A DNA stretch of 64,000 nucleotides, taken from contig CAWJPF010000035.1 in assembly GCA_963844625.1 (NCBI GenBank), forward strand, positions 186,001 through 250,000, in the 5' to 3' direction. Below, one piece after another: positions 16,130 to 24,728 of this stretch; the first letter of the stretch is position 1; each line of letters starts with the position of its first letter. The notes beneath the pieces are model-generated. The model did no database searches. It had not been told where the DNA came from and saw only the letters and a program-made list of their open reading frames with translations. A program made the translations under genes and the position numbers. This stretch comes from Palsa-504 sp963844625. Lineage in GTDB: Bacteria > Actinomycetota > Actinomycetes > Streptosporangiales > Streptosporangiaceae.

Positions 16130-17181
16130 TCCCGTCGCCGTTCACCTACAAGCGGGCGGGTTCGGCCGAGGAGGCCCTGGACCTGGTGACCGAGTACGGC
16201 GAGGACGCCAAGTTCCTGGCCGGCGGGCACTCCCTGCTGCCGCTGATGAAGCTGCGGCTGGCCGCCCCCGAGGTGATCATCGACCTTGGCGGCATCGGTG
16301 ACCTGTCCTACATCAGCGATCAGGGCTCCCATGTCGCGATCGGCGCGCTGACCAGGCACCACGATGTCGAGCATTCCGAACTGCTCGCCGATGTGGTGCC
16401 GTTGCTCGCGCACGCCGCCGGCCAGGTCGGCGACCCGCAGATCAGGCACCGCGGCACGATCGGCGGCTCGATCGCGCACGCGGACCCCGCCTCCGACCTG
16501 CCCGCCGTGCTGCTCGCGCTGAACGCGACGATCGTCGCGCGCGGTGCGGACGGGAGTAGGGAGATCCCGATCGGGGAGTTCTTCCACGGCCTGTTCGAGA
16601 CCTCGCTGGAGCCCGACGAGCTGCTCACCGAGATCCGAGTGCCGAAGCCCGCGCCCGGCGGCTGGTCGTTCCAGAAGTTCACCCAGCGGGCGATCGACTG
16701 GGCCATCGTCGGCTGCGCCGTCTCCGGCGGCCGCGTCGCGCTGGTCAACATGGGCGGGACGCCGCTGCGCGCGGCCGGGGTGGAAGCCGCGCTGGCCGCC
16801 GGCGCGTCACCCGCCGACGCGGCCGCGCGCGCCGCCGAGGGCACCAGCGCCGCCGACGACATCCGCGCCACCCGGGCCTACCGCGAGCACCTGGCCCGCG
16901 TCCTGGTCTCCCGCGCCCTCACCGAGGCAAATTCAAGATCCTTATGCCGAACGAGCAGTGGTGCCTGCCCCGGCTACCGCCATGACGAAGGCGGTCGTAT
17001 TCGATCTGGACGGCGTGCTGATCGACTCCGAACCGGTATGGGAGCGGGTGCGCCGGGACCTGGTCGCGGAACGCGGCGGCCAGTGGGCCCCCGACGCGCA
17101 GCGCAAGCTCATGGGCATGAGCACGCCGGAATGGGCCACGTACCTCAGCGAGGACCTCGGCGTCGGGCTGCCTCCCGATGA
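16126..17181 (+). CDS. Molybdenum hydroxylase FAD subunit, CoxM-like, with abnormal C-terminal extension
   Basis: An FAD-binding subunit of the CoxM/CutM type starting at GTG 16126. The FAD loops are clear: FLAGGHSLLPLMKLRLA near residue 31 and RHRGTIGGSIAHADPASD near residue 107. Family members normally end soon after TRAYREHLARVLVSRAL, near residue 265. Here no stop is present at that point. The frame continues about 85 residues (arginine/glycine-rich, unlike the family) through the start of the next gene, a 200-bp overlap. A small deletion or frameshift at the junction near 16925-16980 is the likely cause. The conserved domain is intact, so the subunit may still work. Confidence 0.8.
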   Translation: MIPSPFTYKRAGSAEEALDLVTEYGEDAKFLAGGHSLLPLMKLRLAAPEVIIDLGGIGDLSYISDQGSHVAIGALTRHHDVEHSELLADVVPLLAHAAGQVGDPQIRHRGTIGGSIAHADPASDLPAVLLALNATIVARGADGSREIPIGEFFHGLFETSLEPDELLTEIRVPKPAPGGWSFQKFTQRAIDWAIVGCAVSGGRVALVNMGGTPLRAAGVEAALAAGASPADAAARAAEGTSAADDIRATRAYREHLARVLVSRALTEANSRSLCRTSSGACPGYRHDEGGRIRSGRRADRLRTGMGAGAPGPGRGTRRPVGPRRAAQAHGHEHAGMGHVPQRGPRRRAASR

Positions 17182-17635
17182 CGTAGCGGCCCTGGTCACC
17201 GGCCGGATGGCCGCCAGCTACCGGGAGCGGATACCGCTGCTGCCTGGTGCCGTCGAGGCGGTGCGCAGGCTCGCCGCCCGCTGGCCGCTGGGCCTGGCCA
17301 GCTCGGCGCCTGCCGTGCTGATCGAGATCGTGCTGGAGTCCGCCGGGCTGCGCCCCTATTTCGCGGCGACGATGTCGACCGAGCAGGTGCCGCACGGCAA
17401 GCCGGCCCCTGACATCTACCTGGCCGTGGCGGCCCGGCTCGGCTACTCTCCGCCCGACTGCGCGGCGATAGAGGACTCCTCGAACGGCATCCGCTCGGCG
17501 GCCGCCGCGGGCCTGCCCGTCATCGCCATCCCGCGTCCGCAGTACCCGCCGGACCCCGCTGCCCTCGCCGCGGCCAGCCTGGTCCTGCGCAGCCTCGCCG
17601 GCCTGACCACGGACGCCGTCGCCGCCCTCGGCTGA
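16982..17635 (+). CDS. HAD-superfamily phosphatase (beta-phosphoglucomutase-like)
   Basis: A 217-residue HAD hydrolase. Motif I FDLDGVLIDSE holds Asp8 and Asp10, motif II is LASSAP, the motif III lysine is in HGKPAPDIY, and motif IV is IEDSSNG. The helical cap between motifs I and II is of the phosphoglucomutase/phosphoglycolate phosphatase type. Start ATG 16982 lies within the extended coxM-like reading frame; there is no strong ribosome binding site, so translation may depend on coupling. Physical linkage to the molybdenum hydroxylase suggests, but does not prove, a shared pathway. It could act on a sugar phosphate or in metabolite repair. Confidence 0.85.
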   Translation: MTKAVVFDLDGVLIDSEPVWERVRRDLVAERGGQWAPDAQRKLMGMSTPEWATYLSEDLGVGLPPDDVAALVTGRMAASYRERIPLLPGAVEAVRRLAARWPLGLASSAPAVLIEIVLESAGLRPYFAATMSTEQVPHGKPAPDIYLAVAARLGYSPPDCAAIEDSSNGIRSAAAAGLPVIAIPRPQYPPDPAALAAASLVLRSLAGLTTDAVAALG

Positions 17636-17677
17636 GGTCCCCGCTGGCCGCAGCATCCACGGGAAGGCTCCCTGAAA

Positions 17678-18322
17678 TCAGGAATCCAGGTACGCGAGCA
17701 CCGCGAGGACGCGCCGGTTGTCGTCATTCGAGGGGGCCAGGTCCAGCTTGACGAAGATGCCCGCCGCGTGCTTGCTTACTGCCTTTTCCGTGATGAACAT
17801 CCGCTGCGCGATCGCGACGTTGGACCGTCCCTCGGCCATCAGCGCGAGCACCTCGCGTTCCCTGGTGGTCAGCCGGGCCACCGGCTCGGCGCGGGAGCGC
17901 CGGGTCATCAGCTTGCCCACCACCTCGGGGTCGAGCACGGTGCCGCCCGCGGCCACGGTGCGGATGGCCGCGGTGAATGCCTCGTCGTTGAACACCCGGT
18001 CCTTGAGTAGGTAGCCCACGCCGCCCGCCTGGTCGGCCAGCAGTTCGCGGGCGTAGAGCTGCTCCACGTACTGCGAGAGGATCAGCACCGGCAGGCCGGG
18101 TACCAGGGCCCGGGCCCGCAGGGCCGCGCGCAGCCCGTCGTCGGTCTGCGTGGGCGGCAGCCGCACGTCCACGATGCCCACGTCGGGGCGCTGCTCGACC
18201 AGCGCTTCGAGCAGTTCCGGGGCGCTGGCCACCGCGGCGGCGATCTCGAAGCCGTGCGCGGAAAGCAGCCGGACCAGGCCCTCCCTCAGCAGGAAGAGGT
18301 CTTCGGCGATGACAATGCGCAC
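17678..18322 (-). CDS. NarL/LuxR-type response regulator
   Basis: A 214-residue response regulator. The receiver domain has the acidic pair in IAEDLF, the phospho-acceptor Asp52 in GIVDVRLPP and Lys in YLLKDRV. The C-terminal GerE helix-turn-helix is LTTREREVLALMAEGRSN, then MFITEKAVSKHAAGIF. Its start overlaps the last 37 bp of the sensor kinase gene, so the pair is transcribed and probably translated together. The HTH resembles DegU/LiaR-like actinobacterial regulators. The targets are not visible. Confidence 0.92.
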   Translation of the reverse strand: MRIVIAEDLFLLREGLVRLLSAHGFEIAAAVASAPELLEALVEQRPDVGIVDVRLPPTQTDDGLRAALRARALVPGLPVLILSQYVEQLYARELLADQAGGVGYLLKDRVFNDEAFTAAIRTVAAGGTVLDPEVVGKLMTRRSRAEPVARLTTREREVLALMAEGRSNVAIAQRMFITEKAVSKHAAGIFVKLDLAPSNDDNRRVLAVLAYLDS

Positions 18323-19881
18323 GGCACCTCGATGACGACGATGGTCGGGCCGCCCGGCGGGCTGTTCACCGCCAGGATGCCATCAAACGCGGCCAGCCTG
18401 CGTTCCATCCCGGCCAGCCCGGTGCCCTGGGCCGGGTCGGCGCCCCCCCAGCCGTCGTCGGTGACCTGCGCGCGCAGCATGCCCGCGACGTGGCCAAGCT
18501 GGATCCGAACGCCGAGGGCGCGTGCGTGCTTGGCCGCGTTAGCCAGCGCCTCGGCCACCGAGAAGTAGACGGCCGAGGCGACGGGCAGCTCGACCTCGCC
18601 GGGGAGATCGATGTCGAGCTCGACAGGCAGCGGCGTGTCCAGCGCCAGGGCGCGGATCGCGTCGGCCAGCCCGCGGTCGGCGAGCACCGGCGGGTAGATG
18701 CCGCGCACCAGGTCGCGCAGCTCGGTCAGGGCGCGGGAGGAGGACTCCTTGGCCTCGGCCACCAGCGCGAGTGCCGCCTCCGGGCTGGTCGGGAACAGCC
18801 GTTCGGCCGCCTGCAGGCTCATGCCAAGCGCGACCAGACGGGCCTGGGCTCCGTCGTGCAGGTCCCGCTCGATGCGGCGCAGTTCCGCGGCCGCGGTGTC
18901 CACCGCGTCGTAGCGGGTCCTGGTCAGCGTCTGCACCCGCTTGGTCAGCTGCTGGGCCCGGGCCGCGAGCTCGGGGTCGGGGCCCGCGAGGTGATGGCGC
19001 ATCACCCGCGGCGCCAGCCACAGGCCCAGGGCCAGCAGGAGGGAGCCTTCCAGGGCGGCGGTCCAGAGCGGGGAGGGCGACGGGCTGTTGTGCAGGTCGG
19101 AGAAGCCGAACGCGAACCCGGGCACCGCGGGCCAGAACACCGCGATCAGCCACCCGTAGGCGCCGAGGACCAGCAGGCCCGCCACGGCCAGCGTCGCGGC
19201 CCAGGCCCGCGACCGGAAGATCAGCATTAGCCCGGCCACGGCCACGGCCAGGTCGATGACGGCCACGTCGAGCCCGTCGACCGCGTGGATGCCGAACCAG
19301 TTGCCGGGCCCGGGCAGCTGCAGGGCCAGCCCCACAACCGGGATCAGGAGCAGCGCGTGAGCGGCGGAGATCCCGCCGCGGCGGCGGTCAAGCCAGCGGG
19401 CGCCCAGCGACCTGGCCAGCTCCGCGCCCGGCGCGTCCAGCCGCAGCAGCAGCCACAGGCCGACCACGAACAGGATCCCGGCCTCGACCAGCACCGGCGG
19501 GTAGATGCCGCCGTCCCAGGTGTCTGGGCCCGCGTGGATGAACAGGTACTGGACTTGGCTGGTGTTCCCGTCGCGGTACGTCTTGGCCAGCATGAATCCG
19601 AAGACGGCCAGTCCGAGCACGCCATAGGGCACTAGCTTGGCCGCCAGCTTGGGGGCGAAGACGATGGCCAGCGCCGCGATGCCGAGCTCGGCCGGGATAA
19701 GCCCGTGAGCCCCGCCGGCCATCACCGCGGCCGCCATCGCGACGGGCAGCAGCAGCAGACCCCAGCCGCGGGCCTGGATGCGCCCCCGCAGGCCATCCGG
19801 GCGCGGACCCCCCTGCCCTTCCCGCACCAGGATGAACGCGATACATCCGATTGTCAGCGCCAGCACAATCGCGAAAAGCAT
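18286..19881 (-). CDS. Membrane sensor histidine kinase (HisKA_3/LiaS-DesK type)
   Basis: A 531-residue membrane histidine kinase. The N-terminal 300 residues contain about eight hydrophobic segments with no recognised extracellular sensor domain, so sensing is probably in the membrane. The dimerisation motif RRIERDLHDGAQARLVALGM carries the phospho-accepting His. The ATPase has an N-box-like ALANAAKHARA and G-box DDGWGGADPAQGTGLAGMERR. It overlaps its response regulator by 37 bp. The kinase gene is divergent from lnt across a 319-bp gap. The membrane location and a neighbouring lipoprotein enzyme allow a cell-envelope stress role, but that is conjecture. Confidence 0.9.
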   Translation of the reverse strand: MLFAIVLALTIGCIAFILVREGQGGPRPDGLRGRIQARGWGLLLLPVAMAAAVMAGGAHGLIPAELGIAALAIVFAPKLAAKLVPYGVLGLAVFGFMLAKTYRDGNTSQVQYLFIHAGPDTWDGGIYPPVLVEAGILFVVGLWLLLRLDAPGAELARSLGARWLDRRRGGISAAHALLLIPVVGLALQLPGPGNWFGIHAVDGLDVAVIDLAVAVAGLMLIFRSRAWAATLAVAGLLVLGAYGWLIAVFWPAVPGFAFGFSDLHNSPSPSPLWTAALEGSLLLALGLWLAPRVMRHHLAGPDPELAARAQQLTKRVQTLTRTRYDAVDTAAAELRRIERDLHDGAQARLVALGMSLQAAERLFPTSPEAALALVAEAKESSSRALTELRDLVRGIYPPVLADRGLADAIRALALDTPLPVELDIDLPGEVELPVASAVYFSVAEALANAAKHARALGVRIQLGHVAGMLRAQVTDDGWGGADPAQGTGLAGMERRLAAFDGILAVNSPPGGPTIVVIEVPCALSSPKTSSC

Positions 19882-20200
19882 GACCGCACACTCCTTCCCC
19901 GCCGTCCTGCTCCCATCCTGGCTGCCGCGACCGGGGACGGCCAGGGGCCTGCGACCCCGAACGGGGGTGGGGCTAGGCCCACCATGGCGGATCGGGGGCG
20001 GAGGCGATGAGGGCAGGACCGTTCGGTAAAAAAAGAGATCTTTGCCTGAACGGTCCGGCGTATCAGCCCTGAGCCACCCCGGAGAGCCGCGTCGGGGCCT
20101 CGGTCAGGACCTCGGGGGCGCTTGCCAGGCAGCAGCTCAGACCGCGAACTCACGCGTCCCCGCCGTCTCGGGTCCTGCGCGGCCGGCCGACAATGGAAGC
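19882..20200. other. Divergent intergenic region, kinase and lnt
   Basis: No gene supported. It should hold the promoters for the sensor kinase (leftward) and lnt (rightward). The visible structure is an inverted repeat at 20016-20056 with an A-rich loop. The stretch 20057-20200 is open in the lnt frame but lacks a ribosome binding site and is unlike Lnt. Confidence 0.5.
20016..20056. promoter_or_regulatory. Inverted repeat with A/T-rich loop
   Basis: GGACCGTTCGG (20016-20026) is repeated inverted as CCTGAACGGTCC (20045-20056), enclosing an A-rich loop (TAAAAAAAGAGATCTTTG). It could be an operator or a terminator-like hairpin between the divergent kinase and lnt genes. The same GGACCGTTCGG word recurs before the MFS gene near 55948. 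Confidence 0.4.
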
Positions 20201-21904
20201 GTGCGCAATGCGCTGATGCGGACTGGCCGGTGGCTCTGGTCACCACGTCGGCTCATGCTGCTCGCGGGCGCGCTGCCCATCTTGTCGTTCCCGGCGGCGA
20301 ACCTGGAGTTCCTGGCCTGGTTCGGGCTGGTGCCCGGGCTGGTGCTCATCGTCAGGTCGCCCTCGGCCCGGGAAGGCGGGATACGCGCCTGGTGGCTCGG
20401 GGCCGGGTACCTGATCGCGGCGCTGTACTGGACGGCGCCGGAGATCGGGCCGGCCCTTCTGCTGGTGGCCGCGGTGGTCGGCGTGCTGTGGGTGCCGTTC
20501 GGGGTGGCCGCGGCCGCGCTGCTCAGGCCGCCGGTGACCTGGCCGCGGGCGCTGGCCGCGCTGGTGGTGGTGCCGAGCTGCTGGCTACTCACCGAATGGC
20601 TGCGGTCCTGGCAGGCGCTCGGCGGCCCGTGGGCCGTGTACGGCGTCAGCCAGTGGCAGCATCCGGCCGTGCTCGCGCTCGCTGCCGTCGGCGGAGTATG
20701 GCTGATCAGCATCGCGCTCGTGCTGGCGAACGTGGCGATCGTGCTCGTCATCGGGTCGCTGCCACGGGTGGGCGCCATCCTCCGCTCGAACACGGCGTCT
20801 CCCGGTCCGGCCCAGTCCGGTGCGGCCCAGTCCGGTGCGGCCCAGTCCGGTGCGGGTCTTCGGCCCCGGTTCGCAGTGCTGGGCCTGGTCGCCGGGCTGG
20901 CCAGCGTGGGGGCGGGCCCGCTGGCGTTCGCGCTCACCCCGGCTAGCCCCGCCGTCCGCCAGGTCACGGTGGCCATGGTGCAGCCCGGCATCATCAACAA
21001 CCCAGTCCAGCGGGTGGACGCGAGCGAGCAGCTGACCGCCGAGCTGAGCCGTTCCGGCGAGCTCAGCGTGGTGCGGCCGGACCTGATCGTCTGGGGCGAG
21101 AGCAGTACCGCGCTGGACCTGACCCTGGCCAAGAACCGCCTCCAGCTGCGGGAAATGGAGTCGCTGGCGAGCCAAGACGGTGCCGACCTGCTGGTCAACC
21201 AGGACACCACGGTCCCGGGCCAGGGCCAGGAGAAGGTGGGTGTGCTGATCGGCCCGGCCGGCATCGTGGGCCAGTACATCAAGACCCGGCTGGTGCCTTT
21301 CGGTGAGTACATACCGTTCCGGCAGCAGCTCGGCTGGCTCACCAAGATCAGCAGGGCCGCGCCATCCAACATGATCCCCGGCACCGGCGCGCACTTGCTG
21401 CAAGCGACGGACAGGACAGGAAAGCCGCTGCCGATCGGCGTGCTGATCTGCTTCGAGTCCGCGTTCCCCGACATGTCCCGGGTAGACGCCGACAAGGGCG
21501 CGCAGCTGATCGTGTACCAGTCGGCGACCCCCACCTTCCAGGACACCTGGGGGCCGGACCAGCACGCCTCGCTCGGTGCCGTGCGCGCGGCCGAAACCGG
21601 GCGGCCGGTGGTCCAGGCCGCGCTGACCGGGGTGACGGCGGCCTTCGGCGCCAGGGGCAGGCTGCTGGCCTGGATGGGGCAGTCCGCGCACGGCGTAGTC
21701 ACCGTCAGGCTCGGCCTGCCGGCGGCCTCGGCCAGGACCATCTACGACCAGCTCGGTGACTACGTTCCGTGGACAGCGACGGGGATCGCCATCCTCGCGG
21801 CACTGGTCATGTTTGCGAATTCACGTTGTTTTCCTGGCCGGAATGCTGGCGCGGAGGGAGGGCATGAGGCACAATATGTAACTGGACAGTCCGTGCCACG
21901 CTGA
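20201..21904 (+). CDS. lnt: Apolipoprotein N-acyltransferase
   Basis: A 567-residue integral membrane enzyme that N-acylates the amino-terminal cysteine of lipoproteins. About six N-terminal transmembrane segments are followed by a carbon-nitrogen hydrolase domain with the Glu-Lys-Cys triad: Glu in IVWGESST, Lys in YIKTRLVPFGEY, Cys in VLICFESAFPD. A terminal hydrophobic segment (ATGIAILAALVMFANS) completes the Lnt topology. Start GTG 20201 is preceded by GGAAG; the frame is open to 20042 but that part is not Lnt-like. A linker of three AQSGA repeats lies before the last transmembrane segment preceding the catalytic domain. No glycosyltransferase ppm1 is fused or adjacent. Confidence 0.9.
   Translation: MRNALMRTGRWLWSPRRLMLLAGALPILSFPAANLEFLAWFGLVPGLVLIVRSPSAREGGIRAWWLGAGYLIAALYWTAPEIGPALLLVAAVVGVLWVPFGVAAAALLRPPVTWPRALAALVVVPSCWLLTEWLRSWQALGGPWAVYGVSQWQHPAVLALAAVGGVWLISIALVLANVAIVLVIGSLPRVGAILRSNTASPGPAQSGAAQSGAAQSGAGLRPRFAVLGLVAGLASVGAGPLAFALTPASPAVRQVTVAMVQPGIINNPVQRVDASEQLTAELSRSGELSVVRPDLIVWGESSTALDLTLAKNRLQLREMESLASQDGADLLVNQDTTVPGQGQEKVGVLIGPAGIVGQYIKTRLVPFGEYIPFRQQLGWLTKISRAAPSNMIPGTGAHLLQATDRTGKPLPIGVLICFESAFPDMSRVDADKGAQLIVYQSATPTFQDTWGPDQHASLGAVRAAETGRPVVQAALTGVTAAFGARGRLLAWMGQSAHGVVTVRLGLPAASARTIYDQLGDYVPWTATGIAILAALVMFANSRCFPGRNAGAEGGHEAQYVTGQSVPR
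20810..20854 (+). repeat. Three perfect 15-bp repeats inside lnt
   Basis: Three exact copies of GCCCAGTCCGGTGCG encode AQSGA three times in a loop of the Lnt membrane domain. The unit is divisible by three, so changes keep the frame. Confidence 0.92.
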
Positions 21905-21946
21905 CGAGGCCGCTGGGGAAGGCGAAACTCGTCTTAAGGAGGCACG

Positions 21947-22441
21947 GTGTCCGCGCATGGTGTTTTGTACGTTCATTCCGCGCCCCCGGCGCTGTGCCCG
22001 CATATCGAGTGGGCTGTAGCCGGAATAGTGGGCGCGCCTGTCAGCATGCCCTGGGTCGGCCAGCCGGCGGCCCCGGGAGCACTGCGGGCCGAGCTCACCT
22101 GGCAGGCCCGCCCGGGTACGGCGGGAGAGATCGCGTCCGCGCTGGCCGGGTGGAACCGGCTCAGGTTCGAGGTAACCGAGGACAGCTCGTCCGGCTGTGA
22201 TGGCGTCCGTCACTGCTACACGCCCGATCTCGGTATCTTCACCGCGGTGACCGGGGCCACCGGTGACATCTTGGTGCCTGAGGACAGGCTCAGGGCCGTC
22301 ATGGGCATGAGCCGCAGGCTCGATGAGTCCCTGGAGGACGAACTCGGCAGGCTGCTCGGTACGGCCTGGGACAACGAGCTCGAGCCGTTCCGCCGCGCCG
22401 CCGACGGCGCCCCCGTCCGCTGGCTCAACGCGACCGGCTGA
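21947..22441 (+). CDS. DUF3145 family protein
   Basis: A 164-residue protein matching the actinobacterial DUF3145 family: GVLYVHSAPPALCPHIEWA at the N-terminus, LRAELTWQARPGTAGE in the middle, and EDSSSGCDGVRHCYTPDLG. It starts at a GTG with a near-perfect AAGGAGG five bases upstream, so good expression is expected. No membrane segment is seen and the family has no assigned function. It follows lnt by 42 bp on the same strand and converges with guaB1. Confidence 0.88.
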   Translation: MSAHGVLYVHSAPPALCPHIEWAVAGIVGAPVSMPWVGQPAAPGALRAELTWQARPGTAGEIASALAGWNRLRFEVTEDSSSGCDGVRHCYTPDLGIFTAVTGATGDILVPEDRLRAVMGMSRRLDESLEDELGRLLGTAWDNELEPFRRAADGAPVRWLNATG

Positions 22442-22450
22442 GCCCCCGGC

Positions 22451-23887
22451 TCACCAGCTGGTGGGGACCGGCATGCCCTCGCTGTAACCCGAGGCGCTCT
22501 GGATCCCGATCACGGCACGCTGGTGAAACTCGGCTAGGTCCCGCGCGCCCGCGTAGGTGCACGAGGAACGCAGGCCGGCCACGATCATGTCGATCAGGTC
22601 CTCGACGCCCGGACGGACCGGGTCCAGGTACATGCGCGCCGAGGAGATGCCCTCCTCGAACAGGGCCTTGCGAGCCCGCTCGAACGCCGAGTCGCTGGCC
22701 GAACGGAGCCGCACCGCCCGCGCTGACGCCATCCCGAAGCTCTCCTTGTACAGCCGCCCGTCAGAGGAGCGGAAGGTGTCGCCGGGTGACTCGAACGTGC
22801 CGGCGAACCACGACCCGATCATGACGTTCGAGGCGCCGGCGGCCAGGGCCAGCGCCACGTCCCGCGGGTGCCGGACGCCGCCGTCGGCCCATACCGCCGC
22901 GCCGAGACGCCTGGCCTCGGCGGCGCACTCGAGCACGGCGGAGAACTGCGGCCGTCCCACCCCGGTCATCATCCGGGTCGTGCACATGGCGCCGGGACCG
23001 ACACCGACCTTGACGATGTCCGCGCCGGCCGACACCAGGTCGGCGACGCCGGCCGCGGTGACGACGTTGCCCGCCACGACCGGCACCTGCGGATCCAGGG
23101 CCCGCACGGCCTGCAGCGCGCCGATCATCTTCTCCTGGTGGCCGTGCGCGGTGTCCACGACGAGCACGTCTGCCCCCGCGTCGAGCAATAGCTTGGCCCT
23201 GGCCGCCACGTCGCCGTTGACGCCGATGGCGACGCCCACCCGCAGTCGGCCCGACGCGTCCACGGCGGGGGAGTACAGGGTCGCGCGCAGCGCCCCGGTC
23301 CTCGTCATGATGCCGACGCACCGGCCCTCGGGATCGAGCACGGGCGCCAGCCGGTGCCGGCCGTCATGCAGCAGCGAGAACGCTCTCTCGGGCGGCGTCC
23401 CGGCCGGCAGCGTGAACGGGTCGGCGGACATCACCTGGCTCAGCTGTGTGAACCGGTCCACGCCGAGGCAGTCGGCTTCGGTGGCGACGCCTACCGGCCG
23501 TCCGTCCTCGACCACCACCACGGCGCCGTGCGCCCGCTTGGGCAGCAGGCTCAGCGCGTCGCCCGCGGTGTCCGCGGGAGCCAGCGTCAGTGCCGTCTCG
23601 ACCACCAGGTCCCGGGACTTTACCCAGGTAATGACGTCCGCGACTACGTCGGCCGGGATGTCCTGCGGCAAGATCGCGATGCCACCCCGGCGCGCCATGG
23701 TTTCGGCCATCCGCCGCCCGGAGACGGCGGTCATGTTGGCCGTCACGAGCGGGATGGTGGCCCCGCTGCCGTCGTCGGTGGCCAGCTCGACGTCTAGCCG
23801 CGAGCCGACGGCCGACCGGCCGGGCACCATGAAGACGTCGCTGTAGGTCAGGTCATGCTCGGGGATTGTCCCGTTCAGGAATCGCAC
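22451..23887 (-). CDS. guaB1: GuaB1 family IMP dehydrogenase-related protein (GMP reductase)
   Basis: A 478-residue TIM-barrel enzyme of the IMPDH/GMPR family with two CBS domains inserted (about residues 95-210). The nucleotide loop and catalytic cysteine are in KVGVGPGAMCTTRMMTG near residue 300. The start MRFLNGTIPEHDLTYSDVF and the end SCTYAGARDLAEFH are the GuaB1 subgroup pattern. Mycobacterial GuaB1 has been shown to act as a GMP reductase, so that activity (GMP to IMP, NADPH) is the best call. GTG start at 23887. It is convergent with the DUF3145 gene, nine bases apart. Confidence 0.9.
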   Translation of the reverse strand: MRFLNGTIPEHDLTYSDVFMVPGRSAVGSRLDVELATDDGSGATIPLVTANMTAVSGRRMAETMARRGGIAILPQDIPADVVADVITWVKSRDLVVETALTLAPADTAGDALSLLPKRAHGAVVVVEDGRPVGVATEADCLGVDRFTQLSQVMSADPFTLPAGTPPERAFSLLHDGRHRLAPVLDPEGRCVGIMTRTGALRATLYSPAVDASGRLRVGVAIGVNGDVAARAKLLLDAGADVLVVDTAHGHQEKMIGALQAVRALDPQVPVVAGNVVTAAGVADLVSAGADIVKVGVGPGAMCTTRMMTGVGRPQFSAVLECAAEARRLGAAVWADGGVRHPRDVALALAAGASNVMIGSWFAGTFESPGDTFRSSDGRLYKESFGMASARAVRLRSASDSAFERARKALFEEGISSARMYLDPVRPGVEDLIDMIVAGLRSSCTYAGARDLAEFHQRAVIGIQSASGYSEGMPVPTSW

Positions 23888-23963
23888 GTTAATGATTCTT
23901 CCCGAACGATGCGGGTGCTATAGCCGGCTTCGATCGGGAAACCCCCGGTCAGCGCGGGGCGGC

Positions 23964-24728
23964 CTATAGGGTGACCAGGCCGCCGTCGATCCTGATCGTC
24001 TGGCCGGTGATCATGGCCGCGTCGTCGGACGCCAGGAAGGCCACCACCGCCGCCATGTCGTCCGCCCGCAGGCTCCGCGGAACGGCCTGGGCCCGCCGCA
24101 CATCATCGAAGTGCTCGGAGGTGTTTCCCTCCTCGGCGCCCGGGCTCCTGGTCAGGCCGGGTGCGATCGCGTTGACGGTGATGCCGCTTGGCCCCAGTTC
24201 CACCGCCATCGCGCGGGTGAAACCGACGACAGCGCCCTTGCTGGCGATATAGGCGGCAAACCCCGGCCCCGGCGGCTTCCACACCGTGTTGGAGGCGACG
24301 TTGATGATGCGCCCGAAGCCGCGCTCGGTCATACCGGGCACGAACGCGGCGCACAGCTGGAACGCAGCCTCGACGTTGACTGCCTGAACCCGCCGCCAGG
24401 TATCCAGGTCCAGTTCGCCGAGCGGGCGGAACACCATCAGGCCTGCGCAATTGACCAGGACGTCGCAGCACCCGAAGTGCTCCGTCACCTCACGGACGAG
24501 GAAATCGACGTCGGTACACGACCCGAGGTCGCAGATGACCGCGAACGCCTCGCCGCCCGCGTTCCTGACGGCCGCGACGGTCTCCGCCGCCGGCAGGATG
24601 TCGGCCAGCGCCAGGGTATGGCCAGTCTGCGCCAGCCGGAGCGCGATCGCCTGGCCGATCCCGCGGGCCGCGCCCGTGACGAGCGCGACACGAACCTCAG
24701 AACCCCCGGAATCGCCGGGAGTGCTCAC
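23964..24728 (-). CDS. Short-chain dehydrogenase/reductase
   Basis: A 254-residue classical SDR. The cofactor motif is TGAARGIG at residues 18-25, NCAG at 93-96, and the catalytic residues are Asn119, Ser146, Tyr160 and Lys164 (AYIASKGAV). It ends with IRIDGGLVTL, as in FabG-like enzymes. Asp42 after the second strand favours NAD(H). The GTG start overlaps the stop of the TetR gene (GTGA), so repressor and enzyme are co-translated. The likely role is a regulated alcohol or keto-acyl oxidoreductase; the substrate is unknown. Confidence 0.88.
   Translation of the reverse strand: MSTPGDSGGSEVRVALVTGAARGIGQAIALRLAQTGHTLALADILPAAETVAAVRNAGGEAFAVICDLGSCTDVDFLVREVTEHFGCCDVLVNCAGLMVFRPLGELDLDTWRRVQAVNVEAAFQLCAAFVPGMTERGFGRIINVASNTVWKPPGPGFAAYIASKGAVVGFTRAMAVELGPSGITVNAIAPGLTRSPGAEEGNTSEHFDDVRRAQAVPRSLRADDMAAVVAFLASDDAAMITGQTIRIDGGLVTL

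Noticed and set aside
13359..17181. True aerobic CO dehydrogenase
   Set aside because: The active-site loop is AYRGAGR, not AYxCSFR, so CO oxidation should not be assumed.
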